From contig DATAWZ010000046.1 in the NCBI GenBank assembly GCA_036266975.1, positions 1-64,000 of the forward strand: a stretch of DNA of 64,000 nt, read 5' to 3'. The stretch is from DATAWZ01 sp036266975. Lineage in GTDB: Bacteria > Actinomycetota > Thermoleophilia > Solirubrobacterales > Solirubrobacteraceae. Positions 34,776 to 43,619 of this stretch are shown here, piece after piece (the stretch's first letter is position 1; each line of letters opens with the position of its first letter). The notes under the pieces were generated by a model. The model worked only from the letters and a program-made list of their open reading frames with translations, made no database searches and was not told the origin of the DNA. The position numbers and the translations under genes are program-made.

Positions 34776-36526
34776 GCGGCCGTCGCGACTCGCGGCACTC
34801 GACGCGGCCGTGGCCGCTGTACGTGCTCGCGCTCGTCACCGCCGGAGTCGTCGCGGTCGGCATCATCGAGCTCGGCCCGCCGTCGGGCAGCTCGGCCCGC
34901 ACGAGCTCGCAGACCGTCACCGTCGGTCAGGGCGTCGTGCAGACGACGGTGACCGGCACCGGCAACGTCGAGCCGGCCACCGACGACGACGTGGACTTCG
35001 ACGCGAGCGGCACCCTCGAGCACGTGTACGTGAGCCTCGGCCAGCACGTCTACAAGGGTCAGCTGATCGCCACGCTCAACCACACCCCCTCCCAGATCAC
35101 GCTCGACGAGGCCGACCTCGCGCTCACCAAGGCCCAGTCGGCCCTGTCCGCGGCCGAGGCCGAGACCCCGGGGACCGTCGTGTCCTCGAGCACGAGCACC
35201 CCGAGTGCGGGCAACAACTCCGAGGTCGCCGACACGAACGACAGCGACACCCAGGAGAACACCACGATGATCCGGGCGGCGAGCGACGCCGGCTCGACGA
35301 GCACCTCGACGTTCACCTCCCCGACGACGCCGGCGAGCACGACGCCGCCGAGCACCACCCCCGCGAGCACGACGCCGGCAAGCACGACGCCGGCCAAGAC
35401 CACGCCGGCGAGCACCACCCCTGCCAGCACGACGCCGGCAAGCACCACCCCGTCCCGGACTACCCCGGCGAGCACGACGCCCGCGCGCGAGCCGAGCTCG
35501 AGCCGCACACCCTCCTCCTCCTCGAAGTCCTCGTCCTCGAGCTCCGGCAGCAGCGGCTCCTCCTCGGCCGCCAGCCATGCCACCGGGACGGTGCTCACCG
35601 CGGCCGAGATCGCCGCCACCGTCGCCCAGGACAACCTGACGGTGGCCCAGGACACGGTCACGCGCAACAACGACCGCAAGGCCTTCTACGCGACCTGGCT
35701 GCACGCGCCCGTGAGTGGCACGATCGCCTCGCTGTCGAGCCTCGCCCCGGGCGACAACGTCACGGCCGGCACGACGAGCAACGTCGCCTCCAGCGCGTCG
35801 AGCACCTCCTCCACGTCGAGCAGCACCGGGGCCGCCGGCGGCCTCGGCGGCTTCGCCGCCGCGTCGAGCACCGGCTCGAGCTCGTCGAACAGCGGCTCCT
35901 CGAGCTCGGGCTCGAGCTCCCCGTTCGCGGAGATCGTCAACACCAGCGCGCTGACGATGTCGGTGCCGCTCAGCGAGTCGGACATCTCGCAGGTCTCCGA
36001 CGGCCAGCCGGCGACGATCAGCCTGGACGCGCTGCCGAGCGTCGAGCTCGCCGCGCACGTGAGCGCGATCTCGCCGACGGCGACCACCAGCTCAGGGGTC
36101 GTCAGCTACAACGTCACGCTGACGATGGACCAGACCAACAGCCAGGTCAAGCCGGGCATGAGCGCCTCGGCCTCGATCATCGTCAAGCAGGCCTCCGGCG
36201 TGACCGTCCCGGTCGACGCGCTCACCGGCGCGAGCTCGCTCGCCACCGTGAACCTCAAGAAGGGCAGCGCGACGGTGCCCACCCAGGTCGTCGTGGGCCT
36301 GCGCGGGACCAACGACGCCCAGATCGTCAGCGGGCTGAGCCCGGGCGAGCAGATCGTGGTCAAGACGACGCTCCCGGCGCTCAACACGTCGGTGTCCTCC
36401 GGCTCCAGCAGCACGTCGAGCGGCACGCTCGGCGGCGGCACCGGCGGCACCGGCGGGTTCGCGGGTCGTGGCGGTGGCGGTGGCGGTGGCGGCGGCGGCG
36501 GGTTCGCCGCCCGGCTCGGTGGCTGA
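34772..36526 (+). CDS. membrane fusion / efflux periplasmic adaptor-like protein with TTPAS repeats
   Basis: A 584-residue protein. TTG at 34772 follows CGGAGGGACC. One N-terminal transmembrane segment (about 15-34) anchors an extracytoplasmic HlyD/MacA-like fold: a lipoyl-like half (VYVSLGQHVYKGQLIATLNH, about 93-112), a hairpin interrupted by a low-complexity insert of about eleven STTPA-type units (about 184-235) and a Ser-rich stretch, then a beta-barrel (LSESDISQVSDGQPATISLD) and membrane-proximal domain (VKPGMSASASIIV, VPVDALTG). The tail is Gly-rich. It pairs with the MacB-type permease seven bases downstream. Confidence 0.85.
   Translation: MSGRRDSRHSTRPWPLYVLALVTAGVVAVGIIELGPPSGSSARTSSQTVTVGQGVVQTTVTGTGNVEPATDDDVDFDASGTLEHVYVSLGQHVYKGQLIATLNHTPSQITLDEADLALTKAQSALSAAEAETPGTVVSSSTSTPSAGNNSEVADTNDSDTQENTTMIRAASDAGSTSTSTFTSPTTPASTTPPSTTPASTTPASTTPAKTTPASTTPASTTPASTTPSRTTPASTTPAREPSSSRTPSSSSKSSSSSSGSSGSSSAASHATGTVLTAAEIAATVAQDNLTVAQDTVTRNNDRKAFYATWLHAPVSGTIASLSSLAPGDNVTAGTTSNVASSASSTSSTSSSTGAAGGLGGFAAASSTGSSSSNSGSSSSGSSSPFAEIVNTSALTMSVPLSESDISQVSDGQPATISLDALPSVELAAHVSAISPTATTSSGVVSYNVTLTMDQTNSQVKPGMSASASIIVKQASGVTVPVDALTGASSLATVNLKKGSATVPTQVVVGLRGTNDAQIVSGLSPGEQIVVKTTLPALNTSVSSGSSSTSSGTLGGGTGGTGGFAGRGGGGGGGGGGGFAARLGG
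35326..35480 (+). repeat. 15-bp minisatellite encoding STTPA units
   Basis: About eleven imperfect copies of a 15-bp unit (AGCACGACGCCGGCG type) encode (A/P)STTP pentapeptides inside the adaptor protein. Because the unit is a multiple of three, copy-number changes keep the frame. Thr/Pro repeats outside the membrane are typical of flexible, possibly O-mannosylated linkers in actinobacteria; this role is inferred. Confidence 0.75.
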
Positions 36527-36532
36527 GGCGCG

Positions 36533-37744
36533 ATGTTCGAAGCCCTGCGCATCGCCTTCGCCGGCCTCGCCGCCAACCGGCTGCGATCGGGCCTGACCAT
36601 CCTGGGTCTGACCATCGGGGTGGCCTCGGTGATCATCCTGATCTCGGTCGGCACCGGCTCCTCCAACGCCGCCGAGGCCGCCATCGAGGCCCTCGGCTCC
36701 AACGTGCTGCTCGTCGAGAACGGCCTGCATGTCGGCGGGCCGCGGGCCGCGGCGCTCAGCGGCAGCTCGCTGACGCTCGCCGACGCCAACGCGCTGAACA
36801 ACCGCTTCCAGGCCCCCGACGTGCTGGGCGTCGCGCCGGTCGAGGACGCCTCCGACGTGACGCTCGCCTACAACGGCACGACCTACGAGCCCTCGACGTT
36901 CATCGGCACGACCCCGAGCTACCAGCCCGCGTCCAACTACACGATCGCTGCCGGCTCGTGGTTCACGAACGCCGACGAGAGCAGCCACGCTCGCGTGGCG
37001 GTGATCGGGCCCACGGTCGTACAGGAGCTGTTCCCGGGCTCCGACCCGGTCGGTCAGACGATGGAGGTCAACGGCACGAACTTCACGGTCATCGGCGTCA
37101 CCAACTCCAAGGGCTCCAACGGCAGCACCGACGAGGACGACATCGTCATGGCCCCGCTGACCGCCGTCCAGGACACGCTCACCGGCTACGGCTCGCTCAG
37201 CAGCATCACCGTGCAGGCCCGCTCGCGGCAGGTGCTCGGCGCCGCCCAGGAGGAGGTCACCGACATCCTCAACAAGCTGCTGCCCACGCTCGGCGCCGAG
37301 ACCTCCTCGTTCCAGGTCATCAACCAGGGCTCGGAGCTGCAGGCGGCGAACTCGACCAACAGCGTCTTCACCACCCTGCTCGGCGAGGTCGCGGCGATCT
37401 CGCTGCTCGTTGGCGGAATCGGCGTGATGAACATCATGCTCGTGTCGGTCACCGAGCGCACCCGCGAGATCGGCATCCGCAAGGCGGTGGGCGCGCGGCG
37501 CAGCGACATCCTCACCCAGTTCCTGGTCGAGGCCGTGCTCGTCTCGCTGCTCGGCGGCCTCGCCGGGGTGGGCGTCGGCGTCATCGGCAGCCAATTCAAG
37601 ATCGCCGGCGTCCACCCGGCGATCGCGCCGTACTCGATATTCCTCGCCTTCGGCGCCGCCGTCCTCACGGGCCTGTTCTTCGGCACCTACCCGGCCAGCC
37701 GCGCGGCCTCGCTGCGCCCGATCGAAGCGCTGCGATTCGAGTGA
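36533..37744 (+). CDS. MacB-like ABC transporter permease (FtsX domain)
   Basis: A 403-residue protein with the MacB permease layout: an N-terminal transmembrane helix (SGLTILGLTIGVASVIILIS, about 23-42), a large extracytoplasmic MacB_PCD domain (about 50-270), and an FtsX domain with three helices (about 285-400; GGIGVMNIMLVSVTERTREI, GIRKAVGARR). Transport or mechanotransmission normally needs a cognate ATPase, but no ATP-binding gene lies in this operon. The stop overlaps a GTG of the next frame. It works with the adaptor protein upstream. Confidence 0.9.
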   Translation: MFEALRIAFAGLAANRLRSGLTILGLTIGVASVIILISVGTGSSNAAEAAIEALGSNVLLVENGLHVGGPRAAALSGSSLTLADANALNNRFQAPDVLGVAPVEDASDVTLAYNGTTYEPSTFIGTTPSYQPASNYTIAAGSWFTNADESSHARVAVIGPTVVQELFPGSDPVGQTMEVNGTNFTVIGVTNSKGSNGSTDEDDIVMAPLTAVQDTLTGYGSLSSITVQARSRQVLGAAQEEVTDILNKLLPTLGAETSSFQVINQGSELQAANSTNSVFTTLLGEVAAISLLVGGIGVMNIMLVSVTERTREIGIRKAVGARRSDILTQFLVEAVLVSLLGGLAGVGVGVIGSQFKIAGVHPAIAPYSIFLAFGAAVLTGLFFGTYPASRAASLRPIEALRFE

Positions 37745-37782
37745 GCACGCCTTCTGGCCAGACCTCCGAGGAGGACCCCGCG

Positions 37783-38478
37783 ATGGAAGCGATCACCTAC
37801 GACAGCCCCGACTGGGAGGACTTCGACGAGGCCGAGTCCGGGCCGCGGCGGCGCCGGCCGCGCGTGCGCAAGGAAACCGCGCTGCTGGTCGTGGTACTGC
37901 TCGCCGGCGCCGGGTTCCTCGGCGGCGTGGAGGTCGAGAAGCACCACCTCAGCTCGAGCACGAGCGGCGCGGCGAGCACCCTGGCACGGGCGTTCTCGCG
38001 CACCGGCGCAACCGGCGGCGCCCGCACCGGCGCGGCCGGCGCGGGCTTCGGCGGCTTCGGCGGTGCCGGCTTCAGCGGCGGCGCCGGCGCCGGCGGCGGG
38101 AGCACCACGACCGGGACAGTGAGCGCGGTCAACGGCTCCACGCTGTACGTCTCGGAGACCTCCGGCAACACGGTCGCGGTCCACGTGCCCTCCTCGGCCG
38201 CCGTCACCAAGTCGCAGACCGTCTCGCTGAAGTCGATCAAGCCGGGCGACTCGGTGATCGTCACCGGGCTCACCAGCGGCAGCACGGTCGTCGCCACCGC
38301 CGTGCGCGACTCCGGGCCCTCGGCGTCGAGCTCGTCGGGCAGCGCTCCGACGGTCAGCTCGCTGTTCGGCGGTGGCGGCTCCTCCTCGTCGGGGTCGAGC
38401 GGCTCGAGCCCGTCCTCGAGCGGCGGCTCCTCGTCGTCCTCGAGCAGCAGCAGCGAAGTCAACTCGCTGTTCGGCTGA
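37783..38478 (+). CDS. single-pass membrane protein with DUF5666-like domain
   Basis: A 231-residue protein. ATG at 37783 has an ideal ribosome binding site (GAGGAGGAC, 8-bp spacing). A GTG at 37741 that overlaps the permease stop is an alternative start adding 14 residues. An acidic/basic N-terminus is followed by one transmembrane helix (about 36-53; LLVVVLLAGAGFLGGVEV), a Gly-rich linker, a small beta domain of DUF5666 type (TGTVSAVNGSTLYVSE then IKPGDSVIVTGL), and a Ser-rich tail. It is the last gene of the efflux operon. Its function is unknown. Confidence 0.75.
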   Translation: MEAITYDSPDWEDFDEAESGPRRRRPRVRKETALLVVVLLAGAGFLGGVEVEKHHLSSSTSGAASTLARAFSRTGATGGARTGAAGAGFGGFGGAGFSGGAGAGGGSTTTGTVSAVNGSTLYVSETSGNTVAVHVPSSAAVTKSQTVSLKSIKPGDSVIVTGLTSGSTVVATAVRDSGPSASSSSGSAPTVSSLFGGGGSSSSGSSGSSPSSSGGSSSSSSSSSEVNSLFG

Positions 38479-38532
38479 CGCTCGCCCGCCAATAGGATCC
38501 CCGGGCAACCAGACCGGGAGGAGCAGGCGCGC

Positions 38533-40506
38533 ATGACCACGACGGGTGAGGTGCTCTGGGAGCCGACGGCCGAGCAGGCGCGGGCCAGCGGCGTCGGGCG
38601 CTACATGGCCTGGCTGGCCGACCGCCACGGGCTGCGCTTCGAGGACTACGCGGCCCTGCACCACTGGTCGGTCACCGAGCTGGAGGCGTTCTGGGCCTCG
38701 GTCTGGGAGTACTGCGACGTGGAGGCCTCGCGGCCCTACGAGGAGGTGCTCAGCACGCACGCGATGCCCGCGGCGCGCTGGTTCACCGGATCGGAGCTGA
38801 ACTTCGCCGAGCACATGCTCCGCCGCGGGCAGGCGGGCAAGCCGTCGGTGATCTTCGTCCGCGAGGGCGAGGACCCGGTCGAGATCGACGGCCCGGCGCT
38901 CACCGCCCAGGTCGCCGCGCTCGCCGCCGGCCTGCGCGAACGCGGGGTGGGCCCGGGCGACATCGTCGCCGGCTACCTGCCCAACGTCCCCGAGACGCTG
39001 ATCGCCTTCCTGGCCTGCGCGAGCATCGGGGCGATCTGGAGCACCTCGGCCCCGGACTTCGGGACCCAGAGCGTGATCGACCGCTTCACCCAGCTCTCCC
39101 CCAAGGTGCTGATCGCCGCCGACGGCTACGCCTTCGGCGGCAGGCGCCACGACCGCCGCGAGGTGGTGGCCGCGCTGAAGCAGGCGCTGCCGAGCCTTCA
39201 GCACCTGATCCTCGCCCGCGTGGCGTACCCGTCCGAGCCGCTGCCCGCCGGCTGTGAGGACTGGACGGACGCGCTCCTTGACGGCGCCGCGCCCGAGTAC
39301 GAGCAGGTCGGGTTCGACCACCCGCTGTGGGTTCTGTTCTCCTCGGGGACGACCGGCGTGCCCAAGGGGATCGTCCACAGCCACGGCGGCGCGCTGATGG
39401 AGCACCTGAAGTCCGGAGCGCTGTGCCTGGACGTCGGCCCGGAGGATCGCTACTTCTTCTACACCTCGACCGGCTGGGTCGTGTGGAACCTGCACGTCTG
39501 CGCGCTGCTCGCCGGCGTCACCGTGGTGCTCTACGACGGCAGCCCCAACTGGCCCGATCCGCTCGGCTCCCTGCGGGTCGTCGAGACGACCGGCGCGACG
39601 ATCTTCGGCTCCGGTGCGGCCTACCTGTCGGGCGTGCGCGGGACGGGCCGGCGGCCGAACGAAGAGCTCGACCTCAGCCGGCTCGGACACATCATCTCGA
39701 CCGGATCGCCGCTGCCCGACGTCGACTGGCGCTGGGTCTACGAGGCGATCAATCCGAACCTGCGGCTGGACTCGGCCAGCGGCGGCACGGACATCGCGAG
39801 CGCCTTCGTCGGCGGCAGCCCGCTGCTGCCGGTCCGCACGGGACTGATCCCGTGCCGTTGGCTCGGCTGTGCGGTGCAGGCGTGGGACCCCGAGGGCAAG
39901 CCGCTGGTCGGCGAGGTGGGCGAGCTGGTCGTCACCGAGCCGATGCCCTCGATGCCGACCTTCTTCTGGAACGACGAGGACGGGACGCGCTACCACGACG
40001 CCTACTTCGGCCACTACGAGGGGATCTGGCGCCACGGCGACTGGATCCGGATCAACCAGGACGGGACGTGCGTGATCTCCGGGCGCTCGGACTCCACGCT
40101 CAACCGCCTCGGCGTGCGGATGGGGTCGGCCGACATCTACGGGATCGTGGAGCCGATCGAGGGCGTCGCCGACTGCGTCGTCCTCGGCGTCGAACAGGGC
40201 GAGGGCGGCTACTGGATGCCGCTGTTCGTCGTGCCCAGCGACGGCGGGGAGGTGAGCGAGGAGCTGCGCGCGCGGATCGTCGCGGCGATCACCGACGGCC
40301 TCTCGCGCCGGCACGTGCCCGACGAGATCCTCACCGCGCCGGCCGTGCCGCGCACGCTCACCGGCAAGAAGCTCGAGGTGCCGCTCAAGCGCCTGATGCA
40401 GGGCGAGCCGCTGGAGAAGGTCGCCAACCTGGGCGCGGTCAACGACCCCGACGCCGTGCGCTGGTTCGCCACCTTCGCCGCCGAGCGGCGCCGGGCCTCG
40501 GTCTGA
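38533..40506 (+). CDS. acetoacetyl-CoA synthetase (acetoacetate-CoA ligase)
   Basis: A 657-residue ANL-superfamily adenylate-forming enzyme. The P-loop-like motif VLFSSGTTGVPKGIVH is at about 271-286, the adenylate-binding region SASGGTDIASAF near 415, and the A10 Lys motif near LTGKKLEVPLKR. The overall pattern (WFTGSELNFAEHML, STSAPDFGTQSVIDRF) is that of acetoacetate-CoA ligases rather than acetyl-CoA synthetases. A good ribosome binding site, GGGAGGAGCAGGCGC, precedes the ATG. The downstream MaoC-like gene suggests a role in fatty acid, ketone body or polyhydroxyalkanoate metabolism. Confidence 0.92.
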   Translation: MTTTGEVLWEPTAEQARASGVGRYMAWLADRHGLRFEDYAALHHWSVTELEAFWASVWEYCDVEASRPYEEVLSTHAMPAARWFTGSELNFAEHMLRRGQAGKPSVIFVREGEDPVEIDGPALTAQVAALAAGLRERGVGPGDIVAGYLPNVPETLIAFLACASIGAIWSTSAPDFGTQSVIDRFTQLSPKVLIAADGYAFGGRRHDRREVVAALKQALPSLQHLILARVAYPSEPLPAGCEDWTDALLDGAAPEYEQVGFDHPLWVLFSSGTTGVPKGIVHSHGGALMEHLKSGALCLDVGPEDRYFFYTSTGWVVWNLHVCALLAGVTVVLYDGSPNWPDPLGSLRVVETTGATIFGSGAAYLSGVRGTGRRPNEELDLSRLGHIISTGSPLPDVDWRWVYEAINPNLRLDSASGGTDIASAFVGGSPLLPVRTGLIPCRWLGCAVQAWDPEGKPLVGEVGELVVTEPMPSMPTFFWNDEDGTRYHDAYFGHYEGIWRHGDWIRINQDGTCVISGRSDSTLNRLGVRMGSADIYGIVEPIEGVADCVVLGVEQGEGGYWMPLFVVPSDGGEVSEELRARIVAAITDGLSRRHVPDEILTAPAVPRTLTGKKLEVPLKRLMQGEPLEKVANLGAVNDPDAVRWFATFAAERRRASV

Positions 40507-40961
40507 GCGCCCTGCTGTACGCCGAGGACCTGCCGGTCGGGCGCCGCTTCGAGCTGGGCACCTACACCGTCACGCGCGAGGAGATCCTCGAGTTCGGCGC
40601 CCGCTGGGACCCGCAGGCCTTCCACATCGACGAGCAGGCCGCGGCGCGCTCGCGCTTCGGCGGCCTGGTCGCCAGCGGCATCCACTCGCTCTCGATCATG
40701 CAGCGCCTGCTCGTCGACGGCGTGTTCGCCGACGCGGCGATGATCGCGGGCCGCGGACTGCGCGAGGTGCGCCTGCCGCGGCCCGTGCGCCCCGGCGCGA
40801 CGCTGACCGGGCAGGTCACGGTCACCGAGCATCGCGTGCGGGCGGCCGGCGACGCCCAACTCGTCCTGCACGGAACGCTGCGTGACGACGACGGCGAGGT
40901 CGTCCTGAGCGAGCTGCTCGAGGTGCTGTGCGCGCTCGGAGGGTCCCGACCGGATCGGTGA
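40503..40961 (+). CDS. MaoC-like (R)-hydratase / hotdog dehydratase
   Basis: The frame encodes a hotdog-fold domain of about 150 residues with the hydratase signature: the Asp and His in WDPQAFHID and a following GGLVASGIHSLSIMQRL. Such enzymes hydrate enoyl-CoA or dehydrate hydroxyacyl-CoA. No ATG, GTG or TTG lies in frame near the N-terminus. CTG at 40503 overlapping the TGA of the ligase gene (CTGA) is the best start candidate. It is coupled to acetoacetyl-CoA synthetase. Confidence 0.85.
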   Translation: MSALLYAEDLPVGRRFELGTYTVTREEILEFGARWDPQAFHIDEQAAARSRFGGLVASGIHSLSIMQRLLVDGVFADAAMIAGRGLREVRLPRPVRPGATLTGQVTVTEHRVRAAGDAQLVLHGTLRDDDGEVVLSELLEVLCALGGSRPDR

Positions 40962-40962
40962 G

Positions 40963-41352
40963 TCAGCGCACCCCGACGGGGCGCTCCCAGCCCGCACGCT
41001 CGCGATCGAAGCTATCCCACTCCGGCCCGCCGGCGTCGCCATCGTCGCCCGGATCGGGGCTGTCCGGGTGACGCGGCTCGCCGCCGTCGTCGCCCGAGTC
41101 CGCGCAGCGCGTCAGGTACAGGCCGAGTGCGGCGCTGCCCGCCGCGACCGCGGCGGTACCCACGCCGAGCGCAGGCTGGCGGGCGAGCCCAAGGACGCCG
41201 GAGGCGATGATCGCCCCCACCGAGGCGACCGCCATCTTGTCCGCCCGCGTGCGGGCGTCGGCGACGAACCGGGTCGGCGCACGCAGGGCCACGAACAGGC
41301 CACCGAGCAGTCCGATGACCACGACGATGAAGAAGATCTCACTGGCGGGCAT
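40963..41352 (-). CDS. small membrane protein with C-terminal W..FD..R..WER motif
   Basis: A 129-residue protein with hydrophobic segments at about 5-25 and 42-85 and an acidic, disordered tail. It ends in EWDSFDRERAGWERP, a motif shared with its upstream neighbour. ATG at 41352 overlaps the neighbour stop (TGATG); a GTG three bases earlier is possible. The family is not recognised. Its 3' end abuts the convergent MaoC gene. Confidence 0.7.
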   Translation of the reverse strand: MPASEIFFIVVVIGLLGGLFVALRAPTRFVADARTRADKMAVASVGAIIASGVLGLARQPALGVGTAAVAAGSAALGLYLTRCADSGDDGGEPRHPDSPDPGDDGDAGGPEWDSFDRERAGWERPVGVR

Positions 41353-41804
41353 CACCGCGCGACCGGCTCGCGCTCACGATCGCGATCACGCTCCCACGCG
41401 GTGCGTACATCGTCGAAGCAGCGCCAGTCGATCCCCTCCGGGGCCGGGGGGGTGGGCGGCGGATCCTCCTCGCGGCGGCTGCCGCCGGGCGGGTTGTCGT
41501 CCTCGTCGCCGCTGTCGGCGTCGCGCGAGGCGGTCTCGCCGTCGGCGGGGAACGGCGCCCGGGCGACCCAGAAGGCCGGGGTTCCCACCAGCAGCGCCAT
41601 GGCGAGGACGAGCGTTCCGGCGAACAGGTAGCCGGCGAGGGCGAGCAGCACGCCCCCGATGAGCAGGACGATGCCGGCCACGACGTGGATCAGGCACAGC
41701 TCGGAGCGGATCGCGCGGCGCGGCGCCGGCGCACCCAGGCTCAGGACGGTCACCACCAACGCGGCGATCCACAGCCAGGTGAACGTCGGTGAACTCGGGA
41801 GCAC
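41352..41804 (-). CDS. small membrane protein with C-terminal W..FD..R..WER motif
   Basis: A 150-residue protein starting at GTG 41804; the longer open frame upstream overlaps the lipoprotein gene and is shadow. Three hydrophobic segments lie within residues 5-85. A Pro/Glu/Asp-rich cytoplasmic or external tail ends in DWRCFDDVRTAWERDRDR. The shared C-terminal motif with the next gene suggests paralogy or a common docking sequence. The function is unknown. Confidence 0.65.
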   Translation of the reverse strand: MLPSSPTFTWLWIAALVVTVLSLGAPAPRRAIRSELCLIHVVAGIVLLIGGVLLALAGYLFAGTLVLAMALLVGTPAFWVARAPFPADGETASRDADSGDEDDNPPGGSRREEDPPPTPPAPEGIDWRCFDDVRTAWERDRDREREPVAR

Positions 41805-41871
41805 CCTGCGCCCAGAGTACCCCCCAAAGCGGCCCGTGAACAGGGGGCCCGTGGACGCTTGTTCGAACCGA

Positions 41872-43164
41872 CTAGTAAGCGCCGTCGAGCTGATCGACGA
41901 TTGCATCCGGCACGAGCAGGGTGATTCGCAGCGGGCCCTTGGGAAACGCCTCGGCCGCGAACGAGTAGGCCACGAACGACTGCCCGTCGATCTGCACCGG
42001 GCCGAAGTCGGGCAGGGCCGGGGGATCGCCCGGGAGCGAGGCCAGGACCTCGCTCGCGCCCTGGCGGATGACGACATCGAGGCCGAGCAGCCGCCGGGCG
42101 AGCAGGAAGTAGCCGAGGTCGTCCTGGACGGAGATCACCACCCGCCCGATGTGGCGGCCATGCAGCAGCAGCCGCGCGCCGAGCGGCGCGAGCACGTGCG
42201 GGCCGCCGACGTCCTGGAGCGCCTGGCCGCGCGCGAAGACGCGAATGCGCACGATGTGCTGGTTGAGCAGCGCGTCGATCGCGCGCCGCGCGGCGACCGG
42301 GTTGCGGTGGGCGACCGCCTGCAGCAGCGGCGGGTTCTCGACCACGCGCTCAAGCTCGTTGGTGCCCTCCACCGAGTCGACCTCGAAGCGGTAGATGCGC
42401 GTGCCGGCGTCCCCGAGCGTCGCGGCGACCGTCTCGGGTGCGGTCGGGCGGCAGTACTGGGCCAGCGAGGAGGGCGAGCGCAGCACGCTCACACCCAGCA
42501 CGCCGCCGTCGAACGCCTCGCCGGTGAACGAGGAGACGTCCAGGGGCTGGCCGTCGACGCTCACCGCGCCCTGCGCGGGCAGCCTGGCGGGCACCGGCTG
42601 GTTGTTCCCGACCGCCAGCGTCGCGCCCTGGGCGGTGCGGATCACGACCTGCGCCTCGGTCAGGCCGCTCGCGGTGAGCGCGACGCCGCTGGCGGTCTGG
42701 ATCGCGACCTCGTAATAGCCGGCCGCGCTCCCGTCCGGCCCGCGGATCAGGCCGAAGGACGGCCCGACGGCGCCGGCGGAGCCGACGTCGGCGAGCTCGT
42801 GGCTGCCGTCGTCGACGCGCAGGCGGGCCACGTGGCCGCTGGCGATCAGCGTGCGAGCGGCCGCGGCCACCGCGCTCGGGCTCTGCGCGGCGACCGCCGC
42901 GGCCAGGGGCGCGGAGGTCTCGACGAAGCGCACGGCGGTCTGCTGGTTGGCGCTGCGCACGGCCTCCATGTAGACGCGCTGGGCGACCTTGGTGAGCGCG
43001 CCGAGCGCGACCTGCTCGCAGCTGGCCGGCGCGCGCGACGCGGCCTGCCGGCCCGTCGTGTTGTTCGCCTGCCCACATCCCGCCGCGAGCAGCACGAGGG
43101 CGAGCGCCGCCGGGGCCGGCCAGCGGCGGCGCGGGTCGGGGCGACGGCACCGCGCGATCGACAT
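41872..43164 (-). CDS. lipoprotein with two tandem homologous modules
   Basis: A 430-residue protein. The signal peptide ends in lipobox LLAAGCGQ, so Cys near residue 30 should be lipidated and the protein anchored outside the membrane. Two homologous halves follow. Each has an H-(V/I)-x-R-(L/I)-R-V start, an L-x-D-V-G element, a VVIR segment, and a closing module with DGQ, SF, then EAF. PDC/Cache-like sensor modules in tandem are a plausible reading. ATG at 43164 gives a normal lipoprotein signal. It is divergent from the FHA gene. Confidence 0.75.
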   Translation of the reverse strand: MSIARCRRPDPRRRWPAPAALALVLLAAGCGQANNTTGRQAASRAPASCEQVALGALTKVAQRVYMEAVRSANQQTAVRFVETSAPLAAAVAAQSPSAVAAAARTLIASGHVARLRVDDGSHELADVGSAGAVGPSFGLIRGPDGSAAGYYEVAIQTASGVALTASGLTEAQVVIRTAQGATLAVGNNQPVPARLPAQGAVSVDGQPLDVSSFTGEAFDGGVLGVSVLRSPSSLAQYCRPTAPETVAATLGDAGTRIYRFEVDSVEGTNELERVVENPPLLQAVAHRNPVAARRAIDALLNQHIVRIRVFARGQALQDVGGPHVLAPLGARLLLHGRHIGRVVISVQDDLGYFLLARRLLGLDVVIRQGASEVLASLPGDPPALPDFGPVQIDGQSFVAYSFAAEAFPKGPLRITLLVPDAIVDQLDGAY

Positions 43165-43219
43165 GCAACGTCGAAGGGTATTTATGCGCCGATCAGGTCG
43201 AGCCGCTGAACTACGGACC

Positions 43220-43615
43220 ATGGTGCAGACCGTCGCCCGGTCCTCGCACGACGCGCCGACGACCGATCTTGGTCCGCCCGAGCGCGCCGCCGGCCACGTC
43301 GCCGGCCGACCGCTGCCCACCGGGCCAGGCCGCTACCTGGTCGTCGAGTCCGGTGCCGCCGACCGCACGCTGGCGCTCGCCGACGAGGTCGTGCACGTCG
43401 GCCGCGGGCTGCGCTGCCAGCTGCGCCTGGACGAGCGGTCGGTCTCGCGCCGCCACGCGCTGCTCGTGCACCGTCCCGGGGGTCACCGCGTCCTCGACGA
43501 TCGCAGCGCCAACGGCACCTGGGTCAACGGCCGCGCGGTCAGCGAAGCCGATCTCGCCGACGGCGACGTGCTGCGCATCGGCGGGGTCGTGCTGCGCTAC
43601 GTCGTGGTGGACTGA
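43220..43615 (+). CDS. FHA domain protein
   Basis: A 131-residue protein (143 residues if the ATG at 43184, which follows GAAGGG, is used). The forkhead-associated domain covers about residues 35-130 with the phosphothreonine-binding pattern HVGRGLRCQLRLDERSVSRR then H, and DRSANGTWVNG. It should bind phosphothreonine peptides from Ser/Thr kinases. The N-terminus is disordered. It converges on hpnH with four bases between stops and is divergent from the lipoprotein gene. Confidence 0.85.
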   Translation: MVQTVARSSHDAPTTDLGPPERAAGHVAGRPLPTGPGRYLVVESGAADRTLALADEVVHVGRGLRCQLRLDERSVSRRHALLVHRPGGHRVLDDRSANGTWVNGRAVSEADLADGDVLRIGGVVLRYVVVD

Positions 43616-43619
43616 CGGC

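Noticed and set aside
41811..41871. C/G-run inverted repeat between the small membrane protein and the lipoprotein gene as a terminator
   Set aside because: Both flanking genes run in the same direction, there is no T-tract, and the arms are broken by mismatches.
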